Translations under genes and position numbers: made by a program
Notes under the pieces: generated by a model
The model's input: only the letters and a program-made list of their open reading frames with translations
Database searches by the model: none
Told to the model about the DNA's origin: nothing
Source of the DNA: an uncultured Eubacterium sp.
GTDB lineage: Bacteria; Bacillota; Clostridia; Lachnospirales; Lachnospiraceae
Direction: 5' to 3'
DNA: 64,000 bases
NCBI GenBank assembly: GCA_934351445.1
Contig: CAKRIZ010000003.1
Span: 1-64,000, forward strand
In this document: positions 25,767-34,714 of the stretch, in pieces
Layout of the letters: every line of letters begins with the position of its first letter
How positions within the stretch are numbered: position 1 is the first letter of the stretch

Positions 25767-25898
25767 ATGAAATACTCCTTTGTATATGTGTATAGTTGGC
25801 AGGAAAAAGCCACTGTATGTAGTTTAACATATGCAAAGGGGACAGACAACCGGAAAAGTGTAATACCCATAAATGAATTCATACGAGGAGATCAGAAT

Positions 25899-26639
25899 AT
25901 GGAACAGAATTTTAGCAAGGGACTTCGTGACGGTATACCGATTTGTCTGGGATACCTGTCGGTGTCCTTTACATTTGGTCTGCTGGGTGTCGGCATGGGA
26001 CTGTCATGGTGGCAGGCGACATTTATATCACTCACAAATGTGACATCAGCCGGGCAGTTTGCCGGACTGACACTGATGATGGAGGGTGGTGCGCTCATCG
26101 AGATGGTGATTGCGCAGTTTTTTATTAATTTAAGGTATCTTCTGATGTCGATCTCGCTGACACAGAAGGTAGATGACAGATTTCGTGGAATCGCGCGCTG
26201 GATTCTCGCAATGTGTGTCACGGACGAGATATTTGCAGTGGCGATGTCACAGGAAAAACCGGTCAGCAAGGGGTATTTTGCCGGATTATCGCTCACACCT
26301 TATTTGGGCTGGGCAGTCGGAACTCTGGCAGGCGCGTTGCTCGGGGAAGTTGTGCCCGCACAGGTAGCAGAAGTGTTCGGGATCGCGATCTATGGCATGT
26401 TTCTGGCGATCATCATACCAAAAGCCAGGGATAGCCGGCCGGTGTTAGAGGTCGTATTATTAGCGGCAGTACTGAGCTGTGTCATTCATTATGTGCCGTT
26501 TATCAAGCTGTCAAGTGGTATGTCTGTGACCTTGTGCGCAGTCATCGCAGCGGCCTGCGGTGCATGGAGACATCCGCTCGCTGCGGGTGAGGACAATGCC
26601 GTAGGTGAGACAGGTTGTGAGGAGGTGTCACATGCTTAG
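25899..26639 (+). CDS. azlC: AzlC-family branched-chain amino acid exporter, large subunit
   Basis: This 246-residue membrane protein has the AzlC features GIPICLGYLSVSFTFGLLGV and FINLRYLLMSISLTQK. AzlC with AzlD exports branched-chain amino acids or analogues. GAGGAG at 25885-25890 lies before ATG 25899; the upstream frame from 25767 has no ribosome-binding site. It overlaps azlD by 8 nt. Confidence 0.93.
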   Translation: MEQNFSKGLRDGIPICLGYLSVSFTFGLLGVGMGLSWWQATFISLTNVTSAGQFAGLTLMMEGGALIEMVIAQFFINLRYLLMSISLTQKVDDRFRGIARWILAMCVTDEIFAVAMSQEKPVSKGYFAGLSLTPYLGWAVGTLAGALLGEVVPAQVAEVFGIAIYGMFLAIIIPKARDSRPVLEVVLLAAVLSCVIHYVPFIKLSSGMSVTLCAVIAAACGAWRHPLAAGEDNAVGETGCEEVSHA

Positions 26640-26943
26640 TCTGTCGATATATTTCAAATATGTGGCAGTGATGGCGGCCGTTACCTATCTGTTACGTGCG
26701 TTGCCGTTTGTGCTGGTAAAGAAGAAGATCACGAACATTTATATCCGCTCGTTTCTCGAATACATACCATATGGCGTGTTGGCGGCAATGACATTTCCGG
26801 CAGTATTTACCTCTGCAGGTGCATGGATTCCATCATTGGCAGGAATGAGCGTGGCACTGATACTCGCCTATCGCAGAAAGGGGCTGCTCACAGTGGCGAT
26901 CGGGGCAGTGGCCGCAGCCGCAATTCTGACGATCGTTATATAA
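26632..26943 (+). CDS. azlD: AzlD-family branched-chain amino acid exporter, small subunit
   Basis: This 103-residue protein has 3-4 membrane segments and the AzlD signature VTYLLRALPFVLVKKK, with IPYGVLAAMTFPAVF. GGAGG (26621-26625) is 6 nt before ATG 26632, which overlaps the end of azlC. It forms the exporter with AzlC. A GC-rich palindrome (TGCCGCGGCA, about 26983-26992) follows but has no T-run. Confidence 0.92.
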   Translation: MLSLSIYFKYVAVMAAVTYLLRALPFVLVKKKITNIYIRSFLEYIPYGVLAAMTFPAVFTSAGAWIPSLAGMSVALILAYRRKGLLTVAIGAVAAAAILTIVI

Positions 26944-27020
26944 CTCGATTTAGCTAGAAAATGTTTTAACGCGATAATGCGGTGCCGCGGCAGCACGGGA
27001 AAGCCCTATAAAATAGGCAG

Positions 27021-27049
27021 TTGACAGGGTTTTACACGTTCGTTATAAT
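27021..27049 (+). promoter_or_regulatory. Consensus sigma-A promoter of the peptide transporter gene
   Basis: TTGACA (27021-27026) and TATAAT (27044-27049) are separated by 17 bp, a full consensus promoter about 88 bp before the OPT start codon. Confidence 0.9.
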
Positions 27050-27136
27050 AAAAAGGCACTGTCTTATATTTGGAATTTCTTATGCTGCTTGAAATGAAAA
27101 ATGTAAGATAAAAAAATATAAAGGGGATTAGATAGT

Positions 27137-29026
27137 ATGTCTAACGAAAAAGAATTTAAGCCGTACATCCCTGCGGACAAGGTGTTACCTGAGTTATCTG
27201 TTGTATCAGTGATTCTCGGTGCCCTTCTTGCCGTATTGTTTGGCGGCGCTAATGCGTACCTGGGACTGCGTGTCGGAATGACCGTATCCGCATCGATTCC
27301 TGCCGCAGTTATTTCAATGGGTGTGATCCGCTTCATTTTACGTCGTGATTCCATTCTGGAAAATAATATAGTACAGACGATCGGTTCTGCCGGGGAGTCC
27401 GTAGCAGCAGGAGCAATCTTTACATTACCCGCGATCTTTATGTGGGCGGATGAGGGCGGCGTAGCTTATCCTTCGCTGGCTGAGATCGCGCTGATTACTC
27501 TGGTCGGTGGTATTCTCGGAGTCTTATTCATGATTCCGCTGCGATCCGCATTGATCGTAAAAGAGCATGGTACACTGCCTTATCCTGAGGGAACGGCATG
27601 TGCTGAGGTGCTGCTCGCCGGTGAGTCTGGCGGAGCAAAGGCAAGTACTGTATTTACAGGACTTGGTATCGCAGCCGTGTACAAGTTTATCGCAGATGGT
27701 CTGAAAGCATTCCCGAGTGAGGTTGCTTTTGAGATCAAAGCATACAAGGGTTCCGGTATCGGTATGGATACATTGCCCGCATTGCTCGGTGTCGGCTATA
27801 TCTGTGGACCGAAGATCTCTTCTTACCTGTTAGCGGGTGGTACGGTCGCATGGTTCGCGCTGATGCCTCTGATCGCACTGTTTGGTGGCGATATGGTGAT
27901 GTTCCCCGGAACAGAGCCGATCTCTACCTTTAGCCCGGATGCGATTTGGAGTACCTATATCCGTTATATCGGTGCAGGTGCGGTTGCATGTGGCGGTATT
28001 CTGAGTCTGATCAAGTCTCTGCCGATGATCGTCCGCACGTTCCGTGATGCGATGAAGGGACTCAAAGGTGGCAGCGCTAACGATAACAGTCGTACCGCAC
28101 AGGATCTGAGCATGAACATCGTTCTCATCGGAATCGGTGTCATAGCGATTGCTATGTGGCTGATCCCGGCGATCCCGGTGAACCTGATCGGAGCGATCAT
28201 CATCGTTATCTGTGGATTCTTCTTTGCGACTGTATCTTCACGTATGGTAGGTATCGTCGGAAGTTCGAATAACCCGGTATCAGGTATGGCGATCGCAACA
28301 CTGCTGATCGCTACGATGCTGCTCAAGGCGAGCGGAATGATCGGATATCCCGGTATGGTATCCGCGATCGCGATCGGTACAGTCATCTGTATTATCGCAG
28401 CCGTGGCAGGTGATACTTCACAGGATTTAAAGACCGGTTATATTGTCGGTGCTACACCGAAGAAGCAGCAGATCGGTGAGTTGATCGGTGTCGTTGTATC
28501 TGCACTGGCGATCGGTGGCATTTTATACCTGTTTAACAATGCATGGAGTTATGGTACATCGGAACTCCCTGCACCGCAGGCGATGCTGATGAAGATGGTC
28601 GTAGAGGGTGTTATGGGTGGCAACCTGCCCTGGAACCTCGTATTTGTCGGTGTCGGTATTGCGATCGTAGTAGAGATCCTCGGTATTCCGGTTCTGCCGT
28701 TTGCGGTAGGTCTGTATCTGCCGATCTACCTGAGTACACCGATGATGGTCGGTGGAGCTGTCCGCTGGTTCTTCGAGCGTAAAGGTAACAACAAAGAGGG
28801 CATCGACCGTGGTGTTCTGTATTGTTCCGGCCTGATCGCAGGAGAGGGACTCGTAGGTATCCTGCTAGCAGTATTTGCTGTCATCAAGGTTGGTGGTACA
28901 TCCCTGGGTGATATCATTGGAAGCTGCCTGCCGTTTAGTCTCGGCAACTGGGGCGGTCTGGTTATTTTTGCAGCACTGACCGCTACATTGTTTGCAGTAG
29001 TTTCAAAAAAGTCAAAAAAGAACTAA
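27137..29026 (+). CDS. OPT family oligopeptide transporter
   Basis: This 629-residue polytopic protein of the oligopeptide transporter (OPT) superfamily has about 14-16 hydrophobic segments. Visible motifs include FGGANAYLGLRVGMTVSASI and QTIGSAGESVAAGAIFTLPA. OPT proteins import peptides or metal chelates by proton coupling. The position upstream of the dipeptidase PepD points to peptide nutrition. Codon bias and a consensus promoter suggest high expression. Not confirmed whether it takes peptides or metallophores. Confidence 0.92.
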   Translation: MSNEKEFKPYIPADKVLPELSVVSVILGALLAVLFGGANAYLGLRVGMTVSASIPAAVISMGVIRFILRRDSILENNIVQTIGSAGESVAAGAIFTLPAIFMWADEGGVAYPSLAEIALITLVGGILGVLFMIPLRSALIVKEHGTLPYPEGTACAEVLLAGESGGAKASTVFTGLGIAAVYKFIADGLKAFPSEVAFEIKAYKGSGIGMDTLPALLGVGYICGPKISSYLLAGGTVAWFALMPLIALFGGDMVMFPGTEPISTFSPDAIWSTYIRYIGAGAVACGGILSLIKSLPMIVRTFRDAMKGLKGGSANDNSRTAQDLSMNIVLIGIGVIAIAMWLIPAIPVNLIGAIIIVICGFFFATVSSRMVGIVGSSNNPVSGMAIATLLIATMLLKASGMIGYPGMVSAIAIGTVICIIAAVAGDTSQDLKTGYIVGATPKKQQIGELIGVVVSALAIGGILYLFNNAWSYGTSELPAPQAMLMKMVVEGVMGGNLPWNLVFVGVGIAIVVEILGIPVLPFAVGLYLPIYLSTPMMVGGAVRWFFERKGNNKEGIDRGVLYCSGLIAGEGLVGILLAVFAVIKVGGTSLGDIIGSCLPFSLGNWGGLVIFAALTATLFAVVSKKSKKN

Positions 29027-29027
29027 T

Positions 29028-29082
29028 CATACGTTCGTATGAGGGGGCTGCCATTCCGGGAATGACCGGGATGTGCAGCCCC
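29028..29082 (+). other. Tandem hairpins between the OPT and PqqD-like genes
   Basis: CATACG/CGTATG (29028-29041) is followed by a long stem GGGGCTGC (29044-29051) / GCAGCCCC (29075-29082) with an inner CATTC/GAATG helix. No T-run follows and the PqqD-like ribosome-binding site begins 9 nt later. The structure may adjust expression of the downstream gene or stabilise the transporter mRNA. Confidence 0.5.
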
Positions 29083-29100
29083 TAAATGTAAGGAGTATTC

Positions 29101-29451
29101 ATGGCAAAGAAAAAAGCTGACAATTTTTTGGATTATATTCCCAAACACAACGCACTTTATGAATATCGAACCAACGAAAAAGGCATGATAGAGGTTGGTA
29201 TGTTAAACAGAGGTCTGTTTAACCGGATTGCACAGATTTTTTTCAAGCGTCCGAAGATCAGTTGGATCGAGCTGGAAGGCATGGGATCATTTATCTGGAA
29301 TCAGATTGATGGGAAACGAAATGTCTATGAGATCGGAAAATTAGTAAAAGAAAAATATGGACAGGAAGCTGAGCCGCTCTATGAGCGCCTGAGCACATAT
29401 ATCAAAACATTGCATAATTCCTGTTTTATCGTATATGAGAATAAAAAGTAA
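29101..29451 (+). CDS. PqqD family protein
   Basis: This 116-residue protein has the PqqD fold (about residues 30-112: WIELEGMGSFIWNQIDGKR and VYEIGKLVKEKYGQEA). PqqD-type domains are peptide-recognition elements that present precursor peptides to radical SAM or other modifying enzymes. No radical SAM gene or precursor peptide lies in the neighbourhood; the flanking genes are a peptide transporter and a dipeptidase. Function here is therefore open. Confidence 0.8.
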   Translation: MAKKKADNFLDYIPKHNALYEYRTNEKGMIEVGMLNRGLFNRIAQIFFKRPKISWIELEGMGSFIWNQIDGKRNVYEIGKLVKEKYGQEAEPLYERLSTYIKTLHNSCFIVYENKK

Positions 29452-29483
29452 CTACCCGGAACCCTGAAAATAAGAAAATAAAT

Positions 29484-29511
29484 CGTAACTGTGAGGGCAC
29501 CAAACAGTTAC
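29484..29511. repeat. 28-bp palindromic repeat, copy 1
   Basis: CGTAACTGTGAGGG..., closing with ACAGTTAC, forms an 8-bp stem GTAACTGT/ACAGTTAC. It matches the right end of the element at 58747-58889 (28 bp at 58862-58889) in 25 of 28 positions. It lies between the PqqD-like gene and pepD. Confidence 0.8.
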
Positions 29512-29542
29512 AATAAATAAAAGAAAGAAAGAAGGCATCAGC

Positions 29543-30997
29543 ATGCGTGTATTGGAACAATTAGAGCCAAACAAAGTATTCCACTATTTTGAGGATATCT
29601 GTAGTATCCCGCATCCCTCTTACAAGGAGAAAAAGATCAGTGATTATCTGGTAAATTTTGCAAAGGAGCACGGTCTCGAGCATTATCAGGATGATCTGTA
29701 TAATGTAGTCATGATCGCACCCGCGACAGCAGGTTATGAGAATGAGGAACCCATTATCATACAGGGTCATATGGATATGGTATGTGAAAAAGAGCCGGGC
29801 GTGGAGATTGATTTTGAGAATGACGGCTTAAAGCTCATGATCGATGGCGATTATGTGACCGCGCAGGGGACGACTCTCGGAGGAGATGACGGTATCGCAG
29901 TCGCATATGCACTGGCGATTCTTGATTCACCGGAGATCGCACATCCGCGTCTGGAGATCGTGATCACTGTGTCCGAGGAAGTCGGCATGGAGGGAGCATC
30001 CGGCATAGATCTGTCTATGCTGCATGGACACAAGCTGCTCAATATCGATTCTGAGGTAGAAGGTGTAATGACTGTCAGCTGCGCAGGCGGCAACAGCAGT
30101 ATCTGCCATCTGCCGGTTGGATATGAACAGACAGACGGCATTGCAGTGAACGTGGCAGTGAAAGGCTTAAAGGGCGGACATTCCGGTGTTGAGATCGATA
30201 AGGGCAGAGCAAATGCCAACCTCGTGGCAGGACGCCTGCTGCTTGCACTGGAGCGAAAAGGAATCGCGTTTGGCATCGCAGCACTCGCCGGAGGCGCGAA
30301 GCAGAATGCGATCCCGCGTGAGTCTGCGGTATGTCTTGTATGTGCAGCGGAAATGAAGGATGCATTACTGTCATGTCTGCATGAGACGATGGAGCATCTG
30401 CAGCACGAGTATGCTGTGACAGATCCCGATCTGCATATGGAGCTGACAGAGAAGACGGTCACAGGTGTTCCCGTGCTGATACAGGAGAGTGCGCGTGCAG
30501 TCTCATTGCTGGTCAACAATCTGCCGGGTGGCATCCAGTCCATGAGCGCCAATATCACAGGACTGGTAGAGACTTCCTTAAACATGGGCATTATGGAGCT
30601 GAACGAGAAGGAACTGCATCTGGAGTTTGCCGTGCGCAGCTCTGTGATCAGCGCGCGTGATACTCTCACCGAGCGAATCAAACAGATGGTAGAGTATGTC
30701 GGCGGCAGTGTCGATGTGATCGGTGTCTATCCGGCATGGGAGTATAAGCAGGATTCTGTGATGAGGGAGGATGCAGTCCGCATCTATGAGAAGATGTACG
30801 GCAAGGAGCCGACCGTCGAGGCGATCCATGCAGGACTCGAGTGCGGTATACTGGCAGGCAAGATTAAGGATCTCGATGGAATCTCCATCGGACCGGATAT
30901 GATCGGCATTCACACGTTCGAGGAAAAACTGTCGATCGCATCTACACAGCGGGTCTATGAATACATCATCGAACTGCTGAAATGTAAGCATAAATAA
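29543..30997 (+). CDS. pepD: Aminoacyl-histidine dipeptidase (peptidase D, M20)
   Basis: This 484-residue M20-type metallopeptidase is the usual length for PepD. Metal ligands are visible in IIQGHMDMVCEKEP (His, Asp), LGGDDGIAV (Asp), VSEEVGMEG (catalytic Glu pair) and near the C-terminus in IHAGLECGIL (His). It hydrolyses Xaa-His and other dipeptides, feeding on products of the adjacent OPT transporter. The 28-bp repeat stands in the upstream gap. Ribosome-binding site is AAGAAAGAAGG before ATG 29543. Confidence 0.93.
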   Translation: MRVLEQLEPNKVFHYFEDICSIPHPSYKEKKISDYLVNFAKEHGLEHYQDDLYNVVMIAPATAGYENEEPIIIQGHMDMVCEKEPGVEIDFENDGLKLMIDGDYVTAQGTTLGGDDGIAVAYALAILDSPEIAHPRLEIVITVSEEVGMEGASGIDLSMLHGHKLLNIDSEVEGVMTVSCAGGNSSICHLPVGYEQTDGIAVNVAVKGLKGGHSGVEIDKGRANANLVAGRLLLALERKGIAFGIAALAGGAKQNAIPRESAVCLVCAAEMKDALLSCLHETMEHLQHEYAVTDPDLHMELTEKTVTGVPVLIQESARAVSLLVNNLPGGIQSMSANITGLVETSLNMGIMELNEKELHLEFAVRSSVISARDTLTERIKQMVEYVGGSVDVIGVYPAWEYKQDSVMREDAVRIYEKMYGKEPTVEAIHAGLECGILAGKIKDLDGISIGPDMIGIHTFEEKLSIASTQRVYEYIIELLKCKHK

Positions 30998-31041
30998 CAG
31001 GAGGCCACAGCCGTGGGCTCTTCAAATAGGAGATGACACAA

Positions 31042-31707
31042 ATGAGTATAAAAGCAGCCATATTTGATCTGGATGGCACATTGCTGAACACATTGGAGGA
31101 TTTGTGTGACAGCACCAACGCGGCGCTGGCACAGTATGGGTATCCGACACGCACGATCGATGAAGTACGCCGGTTTGTCGGTAACGGAGTCAAGCTGTTG
31201 ATGCTGCGCGCATTAGGCATCGAGAAGCCGGAAGACAACGCGGATTTCGAGAACGTATTTGCAGCGTTCCGCGCGCATTATGCTCAACATAGTAACGACC
31301 ATACCCGCCCTTATGATGGAGTCATGGATCTGATGAAACAGCTACAGGAGGCTGGTATCGGGATAGCGATTGTATCGAACAAACTGGATGCAGCCGTCAA
31401 ACAACTGAATGAGATCTATTTCAAGCAGTATATCAATGTCGCGATCGGTGAGAATGAGGCGGCAGGAGTGAGAAAAAAACCGGCACCTGACACGGTGTAC
31501 ACAGCTCTGCGGGAGCTGGGTGCCAAAGCAGAAGATGCCATTTATATCGGAGATTCTGAGGTGGATCTGGCGACTGCAAGGAATGCCGGACTGCCGTGTA
31601 TCAGTGTGACATGGGGTTTTCGTGACCGTGCATGCCTCACGGAGCATGGAGCAGAGATCTTTTGCGATACACCCGAAGAAGTATGGGAGACAATAAAAAA
31701 TCGTTAA
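31042..31707 (+). CDS. HAD-family phosphatase (phosphoglycolate phosphatase-like)
   Basis: This 221-residue protein has the HAD motifs FDLDGTLLNTLEDL (I), IVSNK (II), the Lys in KKPAPDTVY (III) and YIGDSEVDLATARNAG (IV), with an alpha-helical cap of the PGP/Gph type. AGGAG (31028-31032) is 9 nt before ATG 31042. Substrate may be phosphoglycolate or another small phosphate. It ends at a terminator (31741-31792). Confidence 0.9.
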   Translation: MSIKAAIFDLDGTLLNTLEDLCDSTNAALAQYGYPTRTIDEVRRFVGNGVKLLMLRALGIEKPEDNADFENVFAAFRAHYAQHSNDHTRPYDGVMDLMKQLQEAGIGIAIVSNKLDAAVKQLNEIYFKQYINVAIGENEAAGVRKKPAPDTVYTALRELGAKAEDAIYIGDSEVDLATARNAGLPCISVTWGFRDRACLTEHGAEIFCDTPEEVWETIKNR

Positions 31708-31740
31708 GAAATCAGAATTTCAGAATTAAGGATAAAAAAT

Positions 31741-31792
31741 AGCGGCTTGTTTTTTGGTGGTCAGACCATTTCATTGACAGCCGCTGTTTTTT
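31741..31792 (+). terminator. Intrinsic terminator after the HAD gene
   Basis: AGCGGCT (31741-31747) and AGCCGCT (31779-31785), with an inner TGGT/ACCA helix, are followed by T6. The -35 box of the next promoter (TTGACA, 31774-31779) is embedded in the right side of this hairpin. Confidence 0.7.
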
Positions 31793-31802
31793 ATGTTAAA
31801 AT
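31774..31802 (+). promoter_or_regulatory. Promoter of the sodium:solute symporter gene
   Basis: TTGACA (31774-31779), 17 bp, TAAAAT (31797-31802). An inverted repeat around 31813-31840 (AAGCGTT and AACGCTT) lies at the expected transcription start and could be an operator. Confidence 0.8.
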
Positions 31803-31860
31803 ACTTTAACGATTAAAAGCGTTAAACCGCAACGCTTTAATGCGACAAAACAAAGATGCT

Positions 31861-31921
31861 GACCGGGTTTATCGGGCGACAAATCAAAGGCGCGACCGGG
31901 TTTATAGGGCGGGAAATCAAA
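31861..31921 (+). repeat. Two 28-bp direct repeats in the symporter leader
   Basis: Copies at 31861-31888 and 31894-31921 begin GACCGGGTTTAT and agree at 25 of 28 positions, with a 33-bp period. They lie in the leader between the promoter and ATG 31940. The period is a multiple of three, so an in-frame extension of the symporter ORF would encode repeated TGFIGR units, but no ribosome-binding site supports that start. Confidence 0.7.
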
Positions 31922-31939
31922 AGAAAAGAGGAAATAGTT

Positions 31940-33481
31940 ATGATTGCAAAAATTTGTATGCTCGTGATCTTCTTTGGGGTGATGATTGCGATTGGTCTGT
32001 ATTGCAGAAAGCATGCAACAGACGTAAACGGATTCGTATTGGGAGGCCGTAGTGTCGGACCGTGGCTGACAGCGTTTGCATATGGGACATCTTATTTTTC
32101 GGCGGTTGTATTTATCGGTTATGCCGGACAGTTTGGCTGGAAGTACGGTATCGCAGCATCGTGGATCGGGCTTGGTAATGCGGTGATCGGTTCCCTGCTT
32201 GCATGGGTCGTACTCGGACGCAGAACACGCGTCATGACACAGCATCTGGATTCAGCGACGATGCCGGAGTTTTTTGGAAAAAGATTTGACAGCCCGGCAC
32301 TCAAGATCTGTGCATCTGTCATAGTGTTTATTTTCCTGATTCCGTATACTGCTTCGCTCTATAACGGACTCTCACGTCTGTTCGGGATGGCATTTCATAT
32401 TGATTTTAAACTGTGTATCGTGATCATGGCAGTGTTGACTGGTATCTATGTCATCGCTGGTGGATATATGGCGACAGCTATCAATGATTTCATTCAGGGC
32501 TGTGTCATGCTCGTCGGCATCTGCGCTGTCATCGGTGCTGTGCTCAAAATGAATGGTGGACTGATGAATGCGCTGGATGGACTGGCACGTATTCAGGATA
32601 CGACCGTATCGACGACGCCGGGTGTATTTAATTCTTTCCTCGGACCGGATCCGCTCAATCTGCTCGGTGTTGTAATACTGACATCGCTCGGTACATGGGG
32701 ACTTCCGCAGATGGTGCAGAAGTTCTATGCAATTAAAAGTGAGAATCAGATCCGCAAGGGAGCCGTGATCTCAACGTTCTTTGCCTTGGTTGTATCGGGT
32801 GGATGTTATTTTCTGGGTGGTTTCGGACGTCTGTTTTCAGATCAGATCGATATCGCGGCAAACGGCTATGATTCCGTTATTCCCACGATGCTGTCGGGAC
32901 TGCCGGATCTGCTCATCGGACTTGTAGTAATTTTGGTGCTTTCCGCATCCATGTCGACGCTGTCATCACTTGTCATTGCATCCAGCTCGACGTTGACGAT
33001 CGATGTGATCAAAAACCATATTGTGAAGAAAATGGATGAGAAAAAGCAGTTGTTATGTATCCGTATACTAATTGTCGTATTTATCGCGATCTCCGTTGTG
33101 ATTGCGATCGTACAGTATACGAATAATGTGACATTTATTGCGCAGTTGATGGGTGTTTCATGGGGAGCGCTCGCGGGTGCATTTCTGGCGCCGTTTTTAT
33201 ATGGTTTGTACTGGAAGAGGACGACCAGATTATCGGTGTGGGTGAGCTTTATCTTTGGAGCTGGTATTATGGTATTGAATATGCTTGTGCGCAGCGCGTT
33301 TCCGGCATTTTTACAGTCACCGATCAATTGCGGCGCATTCGCGATGCTGGCAGGACTGGTGATCGTTCCGGTTGTGAGTCTCATCTCACCGAAGCAGGAT
33401 GTGGGACAGGTAGAGCAGATCTTCTCCTGCTATGATAAGACAATATCCGTGCGTCGATCACAGTCATTAGGAAATGAATAG
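31940..33481 (+). CDS. Sodium:solute symporter (SSS family)
   Basis: This 513-residue, about 13-segment membrane protein of the SSS/PutP family has characteristic motifs DVNGFVLGGRSVGPWLTAFA and IAGGYMATAINDFIQG, with GTWGLPQMVQKFYAIK. It couples uptake of a small solute (amino acid, sugar acid or similar) to the sodium gradient. AGAGG (31927-31931) favours ATG 31940 over ATG 31856. Substrate not assignable. Confidence 0.92.
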   Translation: MIAKICMLVIFFGVMIAIGLYCRKHATDVNGFVLGGRSVGPWLTAFAYGTSYFSAVVFIGYAGQFGWKYGIAASWIGLGNAVIGSLLAWVVLGRRTRVMTQHLDSATMPEFFGKRFDSPALKICASVIVFIFLIPYTASLYNGLSRLFGMAFHIDFKLCIVIMAVLTGIYVIAGGYMATAINDFIQGCVMLVGICAVIGAVLKMNGGLMNALDGLARIQDTTVSTTPGVFNSFLGPDPLNLLGVVILTSLGTWGLPQMVQKFYAIKSENQIRKGAVISTFFALVVSGGCYFLGGFGRLFSDQIDIAANGYDSVIPTMLSGLPDLLIGLVVILVLSASMSTLSSLVIASSSTLTIDVIKNHIVKKMDEKKQLLCIRILIVVFIAISVVIAIVQYTNNVTFIAQLMGVSWGALAGAFLAPFLYGLYWKRTTRLSVWVSFIFGAGIMVLNMLVRSAFPAFLQSPINCGAFAMLAGLVIVPVVSLISPKQDVGQVEQIFSCYDKTISVRRSQSLGNE

Positions 33482-33493
33482 CAGATCACACCG

Positions 33494-33525
33494 ATCACCG
33501 GCCGCGTTCAGCGGTCGGTGATTTT
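33494..33525 (+). terminator. Intrinsic terminator after the symporter gene
   Basis: A 12-bp stem ATCACCGGCCGC/GCGGTCGGTGAT with one G-U and a GTTCA loop is followed by T4. It overlaps the 3' end of the convergent XRE gene. Confidence 0.8.
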
Positions 33526-33846
33526 GCACAACCTGGATAAGTCCTGTAACTGATAGGTGGCGCATCGTTTGCCGGGCGATGATAATGTGCGGTACAATTC
33601 GAGGAAAGACTGTTCATCTTCGGAGAGTACGAGAGGGTTTTTCCGGTCTGACAGACCGATGACATAATCGGATGATATATTTAATGACTGGCAGATTCTG
33701 CGCAGCAGGGGCAGGTTGATCCATCTGTTTGCGTGCAGATAATTACACAGGGAGGAGTTAGAGACATGCAGTTCAGCCGCAAGTCTCTTTTGTGTCATAT
33801 GCTGTTCGTCCATAAGGATGCGAATGCGTTCTGACGTAGCTTCCAT
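33508..33846 (-). CDS. XRE-family regulator coupled to the SDR gene
   Basis: This 112-residue protein has an XRE helix-turn-helix at about residues 5-62 (MTQKRLAAELHVSNSSLCNY). It starts immediately after the SDR stop codon on the same strand with zero spacing, so translational coupling is likely. Its target is unknown. Confidence 0.82.
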   Translation of the reverse strand: MEATSERIRILMDEQHMTQKRLAAELHVSNSSLCNYLHANRWINLPLLRRICQSLNISSDYVIGLSDRKNPLVLSEDEQSFLELYRTLSSPGKRCATYQLQDLSRLCKITDR

Positions 33847-34596
33847 TTATGCCTGCCAGCCTCCGTCGAGCGATATGATCTGGCCTGTAAGGTAGGAGGG
33901 GGCAGTGACAATCTGCCAGGCAAGATCAGCTACTTCGTTGGGGGTTCCGTAGCGGCCCATAGGTATTTCTTCTTCGAGTGCGGCACGTTCATCGGCATCA
34001 AAACAGCCGTTCATACGAGTATCGATGACACCACAGGCGATGGCATTGACACGTATGCTGCTGGGGGCGAGCTCTCTGGCGAGCGCTTTTGTAAATGTAT
34101 TGACACCGCCTTTGGAAGCAGAATACGCGACTTCACAGGAGGCACCGACCGAACCCCATACAGAAGATATATTGATGATGCAGCCGGATTTTTGATGTAC
34201 CATATATGGGATCGCTTCGTGGCAGCAGGAAAATACACTGGAGAGGTTCGTAGCGATCACGCGGTTCCAGTCATCGATGGATAGATCTGTGAGGAGACCG
34301 ATCCTGGAAATGCCTGCATTATTGATGAGAATATCGACCCCGGCGTCGCTATAACTATAAGTAGAACGGATCTGTGCAAACATATCGCAGACAGCCGCAT
34401 GGTCGCTCACATCACAGGGAATGACTGTGGTACGGATACCATAGGCGTCGGATAGTTCGCGTGCGGATTGCTGCAGGCGTTCATAATCCGTTTTACAATT
34501 TAGGATCAGGTCGCATCCTTCAGAGGCAAAACGTGCGGCGATAGCTTTGCCGATGCCATGGGATGCGCCGGTGATAAGTGCTGTTTTTTGTTTCAT
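33847..34596 (-). CDS. SDR oxidoreductase, probable EF-P 5-aminopentanone reductase (YmfI-like)
   Basis: This 249-residue short-chain dehydrogenase has the cofactor loop TGASHGIGKAIA, the NNAG motif, and the catalytic Ser-Tyr-Lys in NISSVWGSVGASCEVAYSAS and the following KGG. The segments WGSVGASCEVAYSASKGG and NAIACGVIDTRMNG match the YmfI-like subgroup that reduces the 5-aminopentanone modification of elongation factor P. FabG-like roles are the alternative. The efp gene is not in this window. Confidence 0.72.
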   Translation of the reverse strand: MKQKTALITGASHGIGKAIAARFASEGCDLILNCKTDYERLQQSARELSDAYGIRTTVIPCDVSDHAAVCDMFAQIRSTYSYSDAGVDILINNAGISRIGLLTDLSIDDWNRVIATNLSSVFSCCHEAIPYMVHQKSGCIINISSVWGSVGASCEVAYSASKGGVNTFTKALARELAPSSIRVNAIACGVIDTRMNGCFDADERAALEEEIPMGRYGTPNEVADLAWQIVTAPSYLTGQIISLDGGWQA

Positions 34597-34714
34597 GATT
34601 TTCCCCCATAGTTTATATATTTTTTATATATTTTATACGATAAACACTGGTTTTAAAAGCGAAAATGTATTAAAATTATAATACAAAAAAAAGTCTCGAA
34701 AGGAGATGTGTATT

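Noticed and set aside
26944..27020. GC-rich palindrome after azlD as a terminator
   Set aside because: TGCCGCGGCA forms only a short stem and no T-run follows before the next promoter.
29851..30681. 276-residue minus-strand frame
   Set aside because: It lies wholly opposite pepD, is Ser/Arg rich, and contains no recognised domain.
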